From assembly GCA_025934635.1 (NCBI GenBank), contig JAICWX010000018.1, positions 1-51,640 of the forward strand: a stretch of DNA of 51,640 bases. Reading direction: 5' to 3'. Below are positions 42,701-49,865 of the stretch, piece by piece; positions within the stretch are counted from its first letter, which is position 1; each line of letters begins with the position of its first letter. Position numbers and translations under genes: made by a program. This DNA comes from Streptosporangiaceae bacterium (GTDB lineage Bacteria > Actinomycetota > Actinomycetes > Streptosporangiales > Streptosporangiaceae). A model generated the notes under the pieces. That model did not search any database. It worked only from the letters and a program-made list of their open reading frames with translations, and was not told the origin of the DNA.

Positions 42701-42742
42701 CTACTGGCGGCGCCACCACTGAAGGCGAGTTGTTCGCGTCAC
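42701..42742 (-). CDS. trpL: trp leader peptide with tandem Trp codons
   Basis: GTG to TAG encodes MTRTTRLQWWRRQ, 13 residues with two adjacent Trp codons near the end. GCCGCC-AGTA-GGCGGC spans its last codons and stop and forms the 1:2 hairpin; the second arm can instead pair with region 3 (antiterminator). Scarce charged tRNA-Trp would stall the ribosome at Trp-Trp and favour antitermination, the classic attenuation logic. TACGCT ends 7 nt before the GTG, so the leader may be translated from a leaderless transcript. Too short for normal gene finders. Confidence 0.85.
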   Translation of the reverse strand: MTRTTRLQWWRRQ

Positions 42743-42776
42743 AGGCGACAGCGTAGCAGGCTCACGGCGGGCATGC

Positions 42777-44504
42777 TCAGGACGGGCAGGCCGACTGGAG
42801 CTGGGGCATCCGCCAGGCGGCGGCCGCGCCCGAGATCAGCCGGGCCGCGTTGCGCAGGTCCCGCTGCGTGCTGCCGGCCAGCTCGTTCAGGTCCCGGTCG
42901 GGCGGTGCGCCGGTGGCCAGGAAAGTCTCGACGATGCGCTGCACCGGGCCATCGCCGAGCAGGCCGCCGTGCAGCGCGTCGATGAAGATCACGTTCCGCG
43001 GCCAGGGGCAGGCGGGCAGGGTGACCGCGTCGGCGAGCGGCACGACCGCCAGCCAGGGCAGGCCGCGGTTGTGGCTGACCTGGGCGAAGTAGCTGGCGCC
43101 GACCTCGCTCACCGAGTCGATCAGCGCCTGCGCCCCCGAGCTTCCGTACGGTGACATGCCGCCGACCAGGTTGTTCAGGGTGGTCAGGGCGGCGCCGGGT
43201 ACGGTTCCCCCGGCCTGGCCGAACTGGCCGGGCTCGATGATCGGGCTGAGCAGGACCACCGACCCCAGCGGCACGTGTGGATGCCGGGCCAGCATCGCGT
43301 ACAGGCCGAGGGTGCCCTCGCTTTCCGCCACGATGTCCACCGGCCGGCCGGCCTGCCGGGACAGCGCCTCGACCTGGGTGGCTAGCCGGTCGCCGATGAC
43401 CTGGATGGAGAGGTTTCCCGCCCGTCCGTACGCGATCGGCTGCCTGGCGGCGTTCAGGCCGTGATAGGAGAACTGGCGGACCAGGAGGTTTGGTTCAGCG
43501 CGGCGCAGGGCGTTCGCGCTGTGGCAGCAGGTCGACCCGAAGCCGGCGACCACGAGCACGGCGCCCTTGGTTTTACCGGCCTGGCCCGCCGGGTGGCTGA
43601 CGACCTTGGGGGCCGACGGGACAGTGGCCGCTCGCGCGGCGGCCGGGCCGGCGATCACGGCGCTGGTGCCGGGGTCGAAGTCCACGGTGCCGGTGAAGGC
43701 CAGCCGGGCCGCGCCCACCACCAGGACGAGCACCATCACCGCCGCCAGCGGCGCCATCGGCATCCAGCTGGTCCGGTGCCGCAGGGCCAGCCGGAGCCGC
43801 CATAGCGCGGCCCGCCAGTGCCACGGGTGGGGCGGCCTTTCCACCGCGGCGCGGACCGCCGCCGCCGTCAGCCCGTACCAGGCCCGCGCGTCGACGATGC
43901 CGGCCAGCCCGGCCACCGCGATGATCCCGGCCGTGTCGAGGTGCGTCATCAGCGCCGAGGCCAGCGACAGGGCGCCGAAGGTGGTGAGCACCCAGGCGGC
44001 GGTGCGGGCCGGCGGCAGCTGCCGCCACCAGGCCTGGCCCACGCCGCCCTGGCTCAGCGCCACCGCGGTGCCGAGCAGGATCGGCACCGCGGCCAGGTAG
44101 GGCCAGGAGAACGGCAGCAGGGCCACCCCGAACATCAGCGTGACGACCGGCGACATCACCAGCCCGACCAGCACGGTGAGCACCGCGCAGGACAGCAGCG
44201 AGGTCAGGAAACGCGGCCGCGGCAGGGCCGTCTCGCGCGGCCAGGCCAGCATGACCAGCACCGCGTCCACCACCGAGCGGGCCGCGATCAGCAGCACGAG
44301 CACGCCGGCGAAGCCGAGCCAGGACTGGTTGAAGGCGAACAGCCAGCGCAGGTCGTGGAACGCCGCGAGCGGAGGGAGCGCGGTGACCTGCGGCGCGAGG
44401 GGCCGGGCGCTGGGCGCCAGGAACGAGAGCAGGGCGGTTTCCGCCATCGCGCCGCCCGCCGCGAACGCGATAAGCCCCCGATGCCGGACGAACGCCCGGG
44501 CCAA
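42777..44504 (-). CDS. Membrane-anchored alpha/beta hydrolase-like protein
   Basis: 575 residues. The N-terminal half (to about 275) holds about six to seven hydrophobic helices, for example WLGFAGVLVLLIAARSVVDA, FLTSLLSCAVLTVLVGLVMS and MAPLAAVMVLVLVVGAARLA. The C-terminal half, probably outside the membrane, is an alpha/beta hydrolase: GAVLVVAGFGSTCCHSANAL (oxyanion region) and the nucleophile elbow PVDIVAESEGTLGLYAMLAR, an A-x-S-x-G variant. The acid and His are not obvious, though FIDALHGGLLGDGPV could supply the latter. The function is unknown; a lipase or acyltransferase for envelope lipids is possible. The TTG at 44504 is chosen because GGGAGG lies 5 nt upstream. It ends close to the trp leader promoter. 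Confidence 0.78.
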   Translation of the reverse strand: MARAFVRHRGLIAFAAGGAMAETALLSFLAPSARPLAPQVTALPPLAAFHDLRWLFAFNQSWLGFAGVLVLLIAARSVVDAVLVMLAWPRETALPRPRFLTSLLSCAVLTVLVGLVMSPVVTLMFGVALLPFSWPYLAAVPILLGTAVALSQGGVGQAWWRQLPPARTAAWVLTTFGALSLASALMTHLDTAGIIAVAGLAGIVDARAWYGLTAAAVRAAVERPPHPWHWRAALWRLRLALRHRTSWMPMAPLAAVMVLVLVVGAARLAFTGTVDFDPGTSAVIAGPAAARAATVPSAPKVVSHPAGQAGKTKGAVLVVAGFGSTCCHSANALRRAEPNLLVRQFSYHGLNAARQPIAYGRAGNLSIQVIGDRLATQVEALSRQAGRPVDIVAESEGTLGLYAMLARHPHVPLGSVVLLSPIIEPGQFGQAGGTVPGAALTTLNNLVGGMSPYGSSGAQALIDSVSEVGASYFAQVSHNRGLPWLAVVPLADAVTLPACPWPRNVIFIDALHGGLLGDGPVQRIVETFLATGAPPDRDLNELAGSTQRDLRNAARLISGAAAAWRMPQLQSACPS

Positions 44505-44538
44505 GCACGCCTCCCGTACGCCAGTGGCCCCCCGTTAT

Positions 44539-44550
44539 CCGGTTAACCGG
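44539..44550. promoter_or_regulatory. Perfect 12-bp palindrome upstream of the membrane hydrolase gene
   Basis: CCGGTTAACCGG is fully symmetric and is followed on the minus strand by GATAAC, a possible -10, about 25 nt before the TTG start. It lies in the 85-bp gap between xdhC-like and hydrolase genes. Confidence 0.4.
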
Positions 44551-44589
44551 GCGAAGCGGGCAGGTATGCCCGTGAAACGAGCCGGATGT

Positions 44590-45132
44590 TCAGAAATCGA
44601 ACCCGCCGGGACGGTCATTGCGGTCCGCGAGCAGGCCGGCCAGGGTCGAGATGGCGATTTCGGGCGGGATCCGCGAGCCGATGTTGAGCCCGATCGGCCG
44701 GTGCACGCGGGCGATCTCCCCGTCCGGGACGCCGAGCTCGGTGAGCATGGCCACGTGCGGCCCGACGATCCCCGGCTTGCCGATGATCCCGATCCACCGG
44801 GCCTTGGTGGCCAGCGCGTCGCGGAGCATGACGCCGAGCTCGGGCCGGTGGTGGTCGGTGACGACGACGTCGGCAGTGTCGTCGAGGTCATCCGGTATGG
44901 CGGTCAGCATCGGGAACCCGAGCGTGGTCGCGCCGGCCGCGCGCGCCTCGTCGGGCTCGAGCAGCAGCCCGCGGAACCCCGCATCGGCGGCGTACCTCAG
45001 CAGGTAGCCGGCCACCGGCGAGGCGAACACCGCGACCAGCGTCCGCTCCGCCGCGGAAGCCCGCGGGGCCGCGGGACTGTGCGCCACCGCGCAGGCCGAG
45101 TGATCGTCGTGGTCATGCGTGTGCTCAGTCAT
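44590..45132 (-). CDS. XdhC C-terminal (Rossmann) domain protein with His/Asp-rich N-terminus
   Basis: 180 residues. The Rossmann part of XdhC/CoxI is clear: LVAVFASPVAGYLLRYAADA, VVTDHHRPELGVMLRDAL, WIGIIGKPGIVGPHVAML and HRPIGLNIGSRIPPEIAIST, which is the conserved end of the family. The N-terminal XdhC_CoxI domain with its Cys is absent. Instead the protein begins MTEHTHDHDDHSACAVAHSP, a likely metal-binding tail. XdhC proteins insert sulphurated molybdenum cofactor into xanthine dehydrogenase-type enzymes; no molybdenum hydroxylase gene is nearby. The start overlaps that of the divergent dehydratase gene. Confidence 0.85.
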   Translation of the reverse strand: MTEHTHDHDDHSACAVAHSPAAPRASAAERTLVAVFASPVAGYLLRYAADAGFRGLLLEPDEARAAGATTLGFPMLTAIPDDLDDTADVVVTDHHRPELGVMLRDALATKARWIGIIGKPGIVGPHVAMLTELGVPDGEIARVHRPIGLNIGSRIPPEIAISTLAGLLADRNDRPGGFDF

Positions 45133-46090
45133 GACAGCTAGTCTGCCTGACGTGATAACCCGCGACGAGATCTCAGCTACCTACGACACGATCCGCCCCT
45201 TCATCCGGCGCACGCCGGTGATCCAGCTCGAGCTCGGCGAACTGCCGTCGGTCACGCTCAAGCTGGAGCAGCTGCAGTGCGCCGGGTCGTTCAAGGCCCG
45301 CGGGGCGTTCGCGAACCTGCTGCTGCGGGACGTGCCGCCCGCCGGGGTCGTGGCGGCCTCCGGCGGCAACCACGGCGTGGCCGTGGCCTATGCCGCGAAC
45401 CGGCGGAAGGCGCCAGCCAGGATCTTCGTTCCGACCGTGTCGGCTCCCGCCAAGATGGAGCGGATCCGGCAGCTCGGCGCCGACCTGGTGGTGACCGGCG
45501 ACCGCTACGCCGACGCGCTGGCCGCCGCGCAGGACTGGGTGAACAGCTCGGGCGCGCTGAGCGTGCACGCCTTCGATCAGCGGGAGACCCTGCTCGGCCA
45601 GGGCACCCTGGCCCTGGAGCTAGCCGGCCAGGCGGAGAACATCGACACCGTGCTGGTCCCGGTCGGCGGCGGCGGGCTGATCGGGGGCATCGCCGCCTGG
45701 TTCGGCGGCACGAACCCGAAGACGCGGGTCATCGGGGTGGAACCGGACGGCGCCCCCACGCTGACCCGGGCCCGGGCCGAGGGCCGGCCGGCCGACGCCC
45801 CGGCCGAGGGCATCGCGGCCGACGCGCTGGCCCCGCGGCGGGTCGGCGAGCTGGTCTTCCCGATCACCCAGGCCTACGTCGAGGATGTCGTGCTGGTCGA
45901 CGACACCGCGATCGTGACCGCCCAGCGGGCCCTGTGGCAGACGGCCAGGATCGCCGCCGAGCCTGCCGCCTCCGTCGGGATCGCGGCCCTGCTGGCCGGG
46001 GCGTACAAGCCCCGGCCGGGCGAGCACGTGGCCGTCGTCATCAGCGGCGCCAACATGGCGCCCGGTCAGCTCGAGCGCGATGGTGACTGA
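45131..46090 (+). CDS. Threonine/serine dehydratase-like PLP enzyme
   Basis: About 319 residues, fold type II PLP enzyme without a regulatory domain. The PLP lysine is in LQCAGSFKARGAFANLL, the phosphate loop in VPVGGGGLIGGIAAWF, and ASGGNHGVAVAYAANRRKAP is the Asn-containing substrate loop. It would deaminate threonine or serine to 2-oxo acids; racemase activity is a known alternative for such short forms. Starts at GTG 45119, ATG 45131 and GTG 45152 are in frame. TAGTCT (45139-45144) ends 7 nt before GTG 45152, so a leaderless start there, clear of the divergent xdhC-like start, is quite possible. Confidence 0.9.
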   Translation: MTASLPDVITRDEISATYDTIRPFIRRTPVIQLELGELPSVTLKLEQLQCAGSFKARGAFANLLLRDVPPAGVVAASGGNHGVAVAYAANRRKAPARIFVPTVSAPAKMERIRQLGADLVVTGDRYADALAAAQDWVNSSGALSVHAFDQRETLLGQGTLALELAGQAENIDTVLVPVGGGGLIGGIAAWFGGTNPKTRVIGVEPDGAPTLTRARAEGRPADAPAEGIAADALAPRRVGELVFPITQAYVEDVVLVDDTAIVTAQRALWQTARIAAEPAASVGIAALLAGAYKPRPGEHVAVVISGANMAPGQLERDGD

Positions 46091-46127
46091 GGCGCGACGG
46101 CTGGCTCGTTCGGGGTAATGATGTTTT

Positions 46128-47402
46128 ATGCGGTTCGTCTTCTCGCCTCCCGCCGACCACGCGGCCGGCCTGCTCACCCTGCCCTGGACGCAGCCGCTGG
46201 CGGACTGGAAGGACGAGCGGCTGGTCGAGATCAGGCAGCGGGGCATCTCGCGGCACGTGGTCCGGTTCGTCTACGACGACGGCACCCTGTACGCCCTCAA
46301 GGAACTCAGCGAGCGGCTGGCCCGGCGCGAGTACCGGCTGCTCCGGTCGCTGGGCGAGCTGAGCATCCCCGCGGTCGAGGCGGTCGGGATCGCGGTCAAC
46401 CTCGGGCCGCCGGGCACCCGGCCGGAAGACAGCGACGCGATCCTGGTCACCAAGTTCTTGTCCTACGCGACCACCTACCGGGCCGTCTTCTCCGCCCCGC
46501 GCGGCCTGCATCCCACCGACGGGCTGCTCGACGCGCTGGTCGAGCTGCTGGTCCGGCTGCACTTGTCCGGGTTCTTCTGGGGTGACTGCTCGCTGTCCAA
46601 CACGCTGTTCCGGCATGACGCGGGCACGCTGGAGGCTTACCTGGTCGACGCGGAGACCAGCGAGCAGCACCCGGAGCTGACCGACGGGCAGCGCCAGTGG
46701 GACCTGGAGCTGGCCGTCGAGCGGGTGTACGGCGAGCTGTCCGACCTGCAGGCGGGCGAGCTGCTCCCGGCCGACGTGGACCCGCTGGAGATCGCCGAGG
46801 AGCTCGGGCGCCGGTACGAGTCGCTGTGGCAGGAACTGACCCGCGAGGAGATCCTGCGCCCCGAGGAGCAGCGGTACCGGATCGCGGAGCGCCTGCGCCG
46901 GCTCAACGAGCTCGGCTTCGACGCCGACGAGGTGGAGCTGATCAGCACCGGCGAGGGCAACAAGCTGCGGCTGAAGACCCGGGTGGCCGAATCGGGGCAC
47001 GACTCGAGGAAGCTGTTCCTGCGCACCGGGATCGACGCCGGGGAGAACCAGGCCCGGCGGCTGCTCAACGACATGGCGGGCTTCCGCGCCTGGCTGGAGC
47101 AGAAGCAGGGACGGCCGGTGTCCGAGGTGGTGGCGGCCAACCGGTGGCTCGAGGAGGTCTACGACCCGGTGATCGCCGCGATCCCGGCGGAGCTGGCCGG
47201 GCGGCTCCCGCCGGCCGAGGTCTTCCACGAGGTGCTCGAGCACCGCTGGTACATGTCCGAGGTGGCGGGCCGCGACGTCGGTACCACCGCCGCGGCCCGC
47301 GACTACGTGGAGCAGGTCCTGCCGGCCGCGCCCGAGCCGCTGGACGCCGACGACACCGCCGGGGACGCCGAGCTGCTCAAGCCCCTGGACACCGAGGCTT
47401 AG
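46128..47402 (+). CDS. DUF4032 protein with lipopolysaccharide-kinase-like fold
   Basis: 424 residues. The N-terminal half resembles kinase-like phosphotransferases: VVRFVYDDGTLYALKELSER with the ATP lysine, LLVRLHLSGFFWGDCSLSNT with the catalytic Asp (G-D-C-S-L-S-N for HxDxxxxN), and AYLVDAETSEQHPELTDGQR with the metal Asp. The C-terminal half (from about 225, YESLWQELTREEILRPEEQR) is the DUF4032 domain. Actinobacterial members are widespread and lack an assigned substrate. It follows the dehydratase by 38 nt on the same strand and may be co-transcribed. No clear ribosome binding site precedes ATG 46128. Confidence 0.86.
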   Translation: MRFVFSPPADHAAGLLTLPWTQPLADWKDERLVEIRQRGISRHVVRFVYDDGTLYALKELSERLARREYRLLRSLGELSIPAVEAVGIAVNLGPPGTRPEDSDAILVTKFLSYATTYRAVFSAPRGLHPTDGLLDALVELLVRLHLSGFFWGDCSLSNTLFRHDAGTLEAYLVDAETSEQHPELTDGQRQWDLELAVERVYGELSDLQAGELLPADVDPLEIAEELGRRYESLWQELTREEILRPEEQRYRIAERLRRLNELGFDADEVELISTGEGNKLRLKTRVAESGHDSRKLFLRTGIDAGENQARRLLNDMAGFRAWLEQKQGRPVSEVVAANRWLEEVYDPVIAAIPAELAGRLPPAEVFHEVLEHRWYMSEVAGRDVGTTAAARDYVEQVLPAAPEPLDADDTAGDAELLKPLDTEA

Positions 47403-47489
47403 CTCGGGGCCGGGTACAGGTTGGCGTCCGGGTCCTCGCCGGCCAGCTGGGCGGTGTTCTCCTCGCCGTCTTGGTGATCGACGGACACC

Positions 47490-47718
47490 GCCAGGTGACC
47501 CCCAGCGCGGCCCGGCTGGCCGGCTGCCGTCCGAGACGCTCACGGTGTCGTTTGGCGGCCCGAGTGGGGTGCAGACCCACACCGAGGTCAGGCCGTCCCT
47601 GTTCGCGGTGCTGGCCGCGGCCGGGATCCGGCCGGGCCTGAACACCTGGGTGGCTGCTACTGGCGACGACAACTACGTGGCCACGGTCACCCCGGCCGAG
47701 CAGCTCGCCGGCGGCCGG
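47490..47718 (+). pseudogene. Remnant of a molybdopterin-oxidoreductase-like or related C-terminal domain, frameshifted
   Basis: Reading VIDGHRQVTPSAARLAG in one frame and, after a shift near 47525, LPSETLTVSFGGPSGVQTHT then EVRPSLFAVLAAAGIRPGLN and TWVAATGDDNYVATVTPAEQ in another, this gives one continuous domain-like sequence interrupted by a frameshift. It resembles the short domain found in molybdopterin-dependent oxidoreductase-related actinobacterial proteins. There is no credible start, and the end runs into the convergent DUF302 gene (DUF302 stop at 47719), so it is truncated at both ends. I infer a decayed gene fragment; the family name is from memory and not certain. Confidence 0.6.
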
Positions 47719-48123
47719 CTACGGTGCCACCAGGGCGTCGGTGATCGCGTTGATGCCGGCCAGGTTCGGCGCTAGCTCGGGGCCGAGATGATGGCGGGCG
47801 GCGAGCGCGTCCGGCGCGTAGTACGACACCTTGGTCTGCCCCTCGTCATCCCACACCAGGACCTTGAGCGGCAGGTCGAGGGCGGCCAGCGGCGAGGCCG
47901 CCATCACCGGGGTGCCCGCCGCCGGGCTACCGAAGATCACCAGGATGGTCTCGCGCAGTTCTAGCCCGGCTCGCTGGGCCTCCTCGCGCTGGTCGATGAG
48001 CGCGAAGAGCCGCATCCCCTTCGCGTCGATCAGCCCGGTGAGCTTCGCGGCCGTGTCGGCCACCGATCGGGGGCTGAGCTTGGTGATGACGTCAGTCTCG
48101 GTCGCGGTCGTGTTCTCGGTCAT
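47719..48123 (-). CDS. DUF302 domain protein
   Basis: 134 residues. The DUF302 pattern is visible: KLSPRSVADTAAKLTGLIDA then KGMRLFALIDQREEAQRAGL, LRETILVIFGSPAAGTPVMA and SPLAALDLPLKVLVWDDEGQ, ending VSYYAPDALAARHHL. The family binds small ligands or stress-related partners and has no fixed biochemical role. ATG 48123 has AAGGAG upstream and overlaps the Nudix stop by 4 bp, so the two are coupled. Confidence 0.92.
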   Translation of the reverse strand: MTENTTATETDVITKLSPRSVADTAAKLTGLIDAKGMRLFALIDQREEAQRAGLELRETILVIFGSPAAGTPVMAASPLAALDLPLKVLVWDDEGQTKVSYYAPDALAARHHLGPELAPNLAGINAITDALVAP

Positions 48124-48656
48124 GGTTTGTTCTCCTTAGTTAGGCCGGCTTCCCGCGCCGCGCGGGCGTAGACCGGCGCGGCGCCCGGCTCCATCCACAG
48201 GTGCCGGGCCAGTTCGGCCCGGGGTACCGTCCGCCGGAACGGGATCTCGTGGGCCGGCTGCCACGGCAGCACGGTGACCTCGGCCAGCCAGATCGAGCGG
48301 ACCAGCACCAGGCCCTCTTCGTGGCCGCTCGTGCATCGTGACCGGACGAACCCGAGCAGCCGGGCCGCGGTTACGGTCGCGCATGCTTCCTCGGCAATCT
48401 CCCGGCAGAGCGTCTGTTCCCACGACTCACCCGGCTCGGTGCGGCCACCGGGCCACCCCCAGCGCTCTCCGTCCGGGCTGATCAGGACCACGGCGCCGTC
48501 GCGGGCGAGGCAGAAGGCATTGGCCCCGTGCGGCTGACCCGGCGGGGCGCCGGCGGGCGGGTGCCATGCCATCCACCAGTCGCCGCTGTTGGCTGGCACC
48601 AGCATTTCCTCGCCGTCAGGCGCGATCGGGCCGAGCACGATTGGCTCAGCGGACAC
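48120..48656 (-). CDS. Nudix hydrolase
   Basis: 178 residues. The Nudix box GGRTEPGESWEQTLCREIAE, then EACATV, fits GX5EX7REUXEEXGU except that the late Gly is Cys. Flanking strands (VVLISPDGERWGWPGG) are typical. It cleaves a nucleoside diphosphate linked to another group; the substrate is unknown. The start GTG 48656 has GAGG 5 nt upstream and lies 11 nt after the dehalogenase stop. The three genes dehalogenase-Nudix-DUF302 probably form an operon. Confidence 0.92.
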   Translation of the reverse strand: MSAEPIVLGPIAPDGEEMLVPANSGDWWMAWHPPAGAPPGQPHGANAFCLARDGAVVLISPDGERWGWPGGRTEPGESWEQTLCREIAEEACATVTAARLLGFVRSRCTSGHEEGLVLVRSIWLAEVTVLPWQPAHEIPFRRTVPRAELARHLWMEPGAAPVYARAAREAGLTKENKP

Positions 48657-48667
48657 GGTTACCTCAC

Positions 48668-49570
48668 TTACCTCGCCGGATGAGTGCGGGCAAAATCGGC
48701 GATGACGGCGCCGAGGCGTTCGCCCGCGTCCTCCTGCAGGAAGTGCCCGGCCCCTTCGATCACCGGATGCTCGAGACCTGCCGCGCCGGGAACCGTGTCC
48801 TTCAGCACGGGAGCCATCGCGCCGGTGATCGGGTCACGGTCGCTAAACGCCACCAGGAACGGCTTGTCCCAGGCGGCCAGCTGGCGCCAGGCCGCCCGGT
48901 TAGCCTCCGAGGCCGGATCATCGGGGGTGGTCGGGACCAGCCCGGGCATCGCCCGGACCGCGGCGGCATAGGAAGGATCGGGGAACGGCGCCTCGTAGGC
49001 GGCCAAGACCTCCGCCGGCAACTCGGTCTGGCAGCCCGATTGCACCAGGCGGGACACACTCAGCTCCGGAGCGCTGCGGACGACCTCGCGGAAGCGCAGC
49101 CAGACGTCGGGCATCGGCACGTCACCGGTAGGCAGCCCGGTATTGGCCGCCACCACGCGGGCGAACCGGTCCGGATGCTCCGCCACCAGCCGCAGCCCGA
49201 TCAGGCCACCCCAGTCCTGGCCCACGAGGGTCAGTCCGCTCAGGCCGAGATGGTCGAACGCGAGGGCGCGCATCCATTCCACGTGCCGTGCGAAGCTGTG
49301 GTCGCTGACCTCGGCGGGCTTGTCCGAGCGGCCGAACCCGGCGAGATCCGCCGCGATGGCCCGCAGCCCCGCCTCCGCCAGCACCGGCATGACCTTGCGG
49401 TAGAGGAACGACCAGCTTGGCTCCCCATGCAGCAGCAGGACCGGTTCCCCGTCGGCCGGGCCGCTCTCCACGTAGGCCAGCCGGAGGCCGTCGACGTCGG
49501 CGTACCGCGGCGGGTACCCGAAGCCAGGCAGGTCGGCGAAACGTTCGTCCGGAGTGCGCAGCGCCTTCAT
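48668..49570 (-). CDS. Haloalkane dehalogenase, subfamily I
   Basis: 300 residues. Alpha/beta hydrolase with an Asp nucleophile: LTLVGQDWGGLIGLRLV (D119, halide-binding W120 next to it), oxyanion and halide region LLLHGEPSWSFLYRKVMPVL, catalytic acid in AFSDRDPITG and His in EGAGHFLQEDAGERL. HGEP rather than HGNP places it with HLD-I (DhlA and mycobacterial DmbB types). It would hydrolyse carbon-halogen bonds, but native substrates are usually unknown. ATG 49570 begins MKALRTPDERFADLPGFGYP, the conserved N-terminus; there is no clear ribosome binding site, so the transcript may be leaderless. Confidence 0.9.
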   Translation of the reverse strand: MKALRTPDERFADLPGFGYPPRYADVDGLRLAYVESGPADGEPVLLLHGEPSWSFLYRKVMPVLAEAGLRAIAADLAGFGRSDKPAEVSDHSFARHVEWMRALAFDHLGLSGLTLVGQDWGGLIGLRLVAEHPDRFARVVAANTGLPTGDVPMPDVWLRFREVVRSAPELSVSRLVQSGCQTELPAEVLAAYEAPFPDPSYAAAVRAMPGLVPTTPDDPASEANRAAWRQLAAWDKPFLVAFSDRDPITGAMAPVLKDTVPGAAGLEHPVIEGAGHFLQEDAGERLGAVIADFARTHPAR

Positions 49571-49797
49571 TTCGCCATGCTGCCATGACCCCGGCCGCGC
49601 TCCGGCCCGGGCCTGTTGTCTTCGCCTTGTGCCTCGCACACGCAATTCGCGGTTCGCAGCGGCTCCCGGCTGCAGCCCTCTCCCGAATGCCTCTCTAATC
49701 CCAGGCGAACTGGTACTGCTCCCTCGCAAGCTGTTAATCAGCCTTCACTTATGTTCGAATTCTTGTCTGTATTTTTATTCCTGGCTGCCAAATTGCG
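49571..49797. other. AT-rich, gene-free stretch upstream of the DUF222 gene
   Basis: No conserved protein is seen on either strand. From about 49730 the sequence turns AT-rich (CTGTTAATCAGCC, TATTTTTATTCC), unlike the rest of the window. It carries the divergent control region of the dehalogenase and DUF222 genes. Confidence 0.5.
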
Positions 49798-49826
49798 TTG
49801 CAGAATACTGATGAACTCGTTATTAT
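49798..49826 (+). promoter_or_regulatory. Promoter of the DUF222/13E12 gene
   Basis: TTGCAG (49798-49803) and TATTAT (49821-49826) are spaced by 17 bp. The start would be near 49833, about 33 nt before ATG 49866. CTCCG-GAA-CGGAG (about 49846-49858) forms a small hairpin that includes the GGAG ribosome binding site, so translation may be damped. Confidence 0.6.
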
Positions 49827-49865
49827 GTTCTATACAAAGATCCTTCTCCGGAACGGAGTTGGCGT

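Noticed and set aside
39029..42985. A 1318-codon plus-strand open frame across the dienelactone hydrolase, thyX and trpEG genes
   Set aside because: It is antisense to three genes with strong family motifs, and its translation is low-complexity Arg/Gly/His-rich sequence typical of GC-rich shadow frames.
49752..49765. GTTCGAATTC resembling a tRNA T-loop
   Set aside because: No flanking acceptor, anticodon or D-stem pairing could be built around it.
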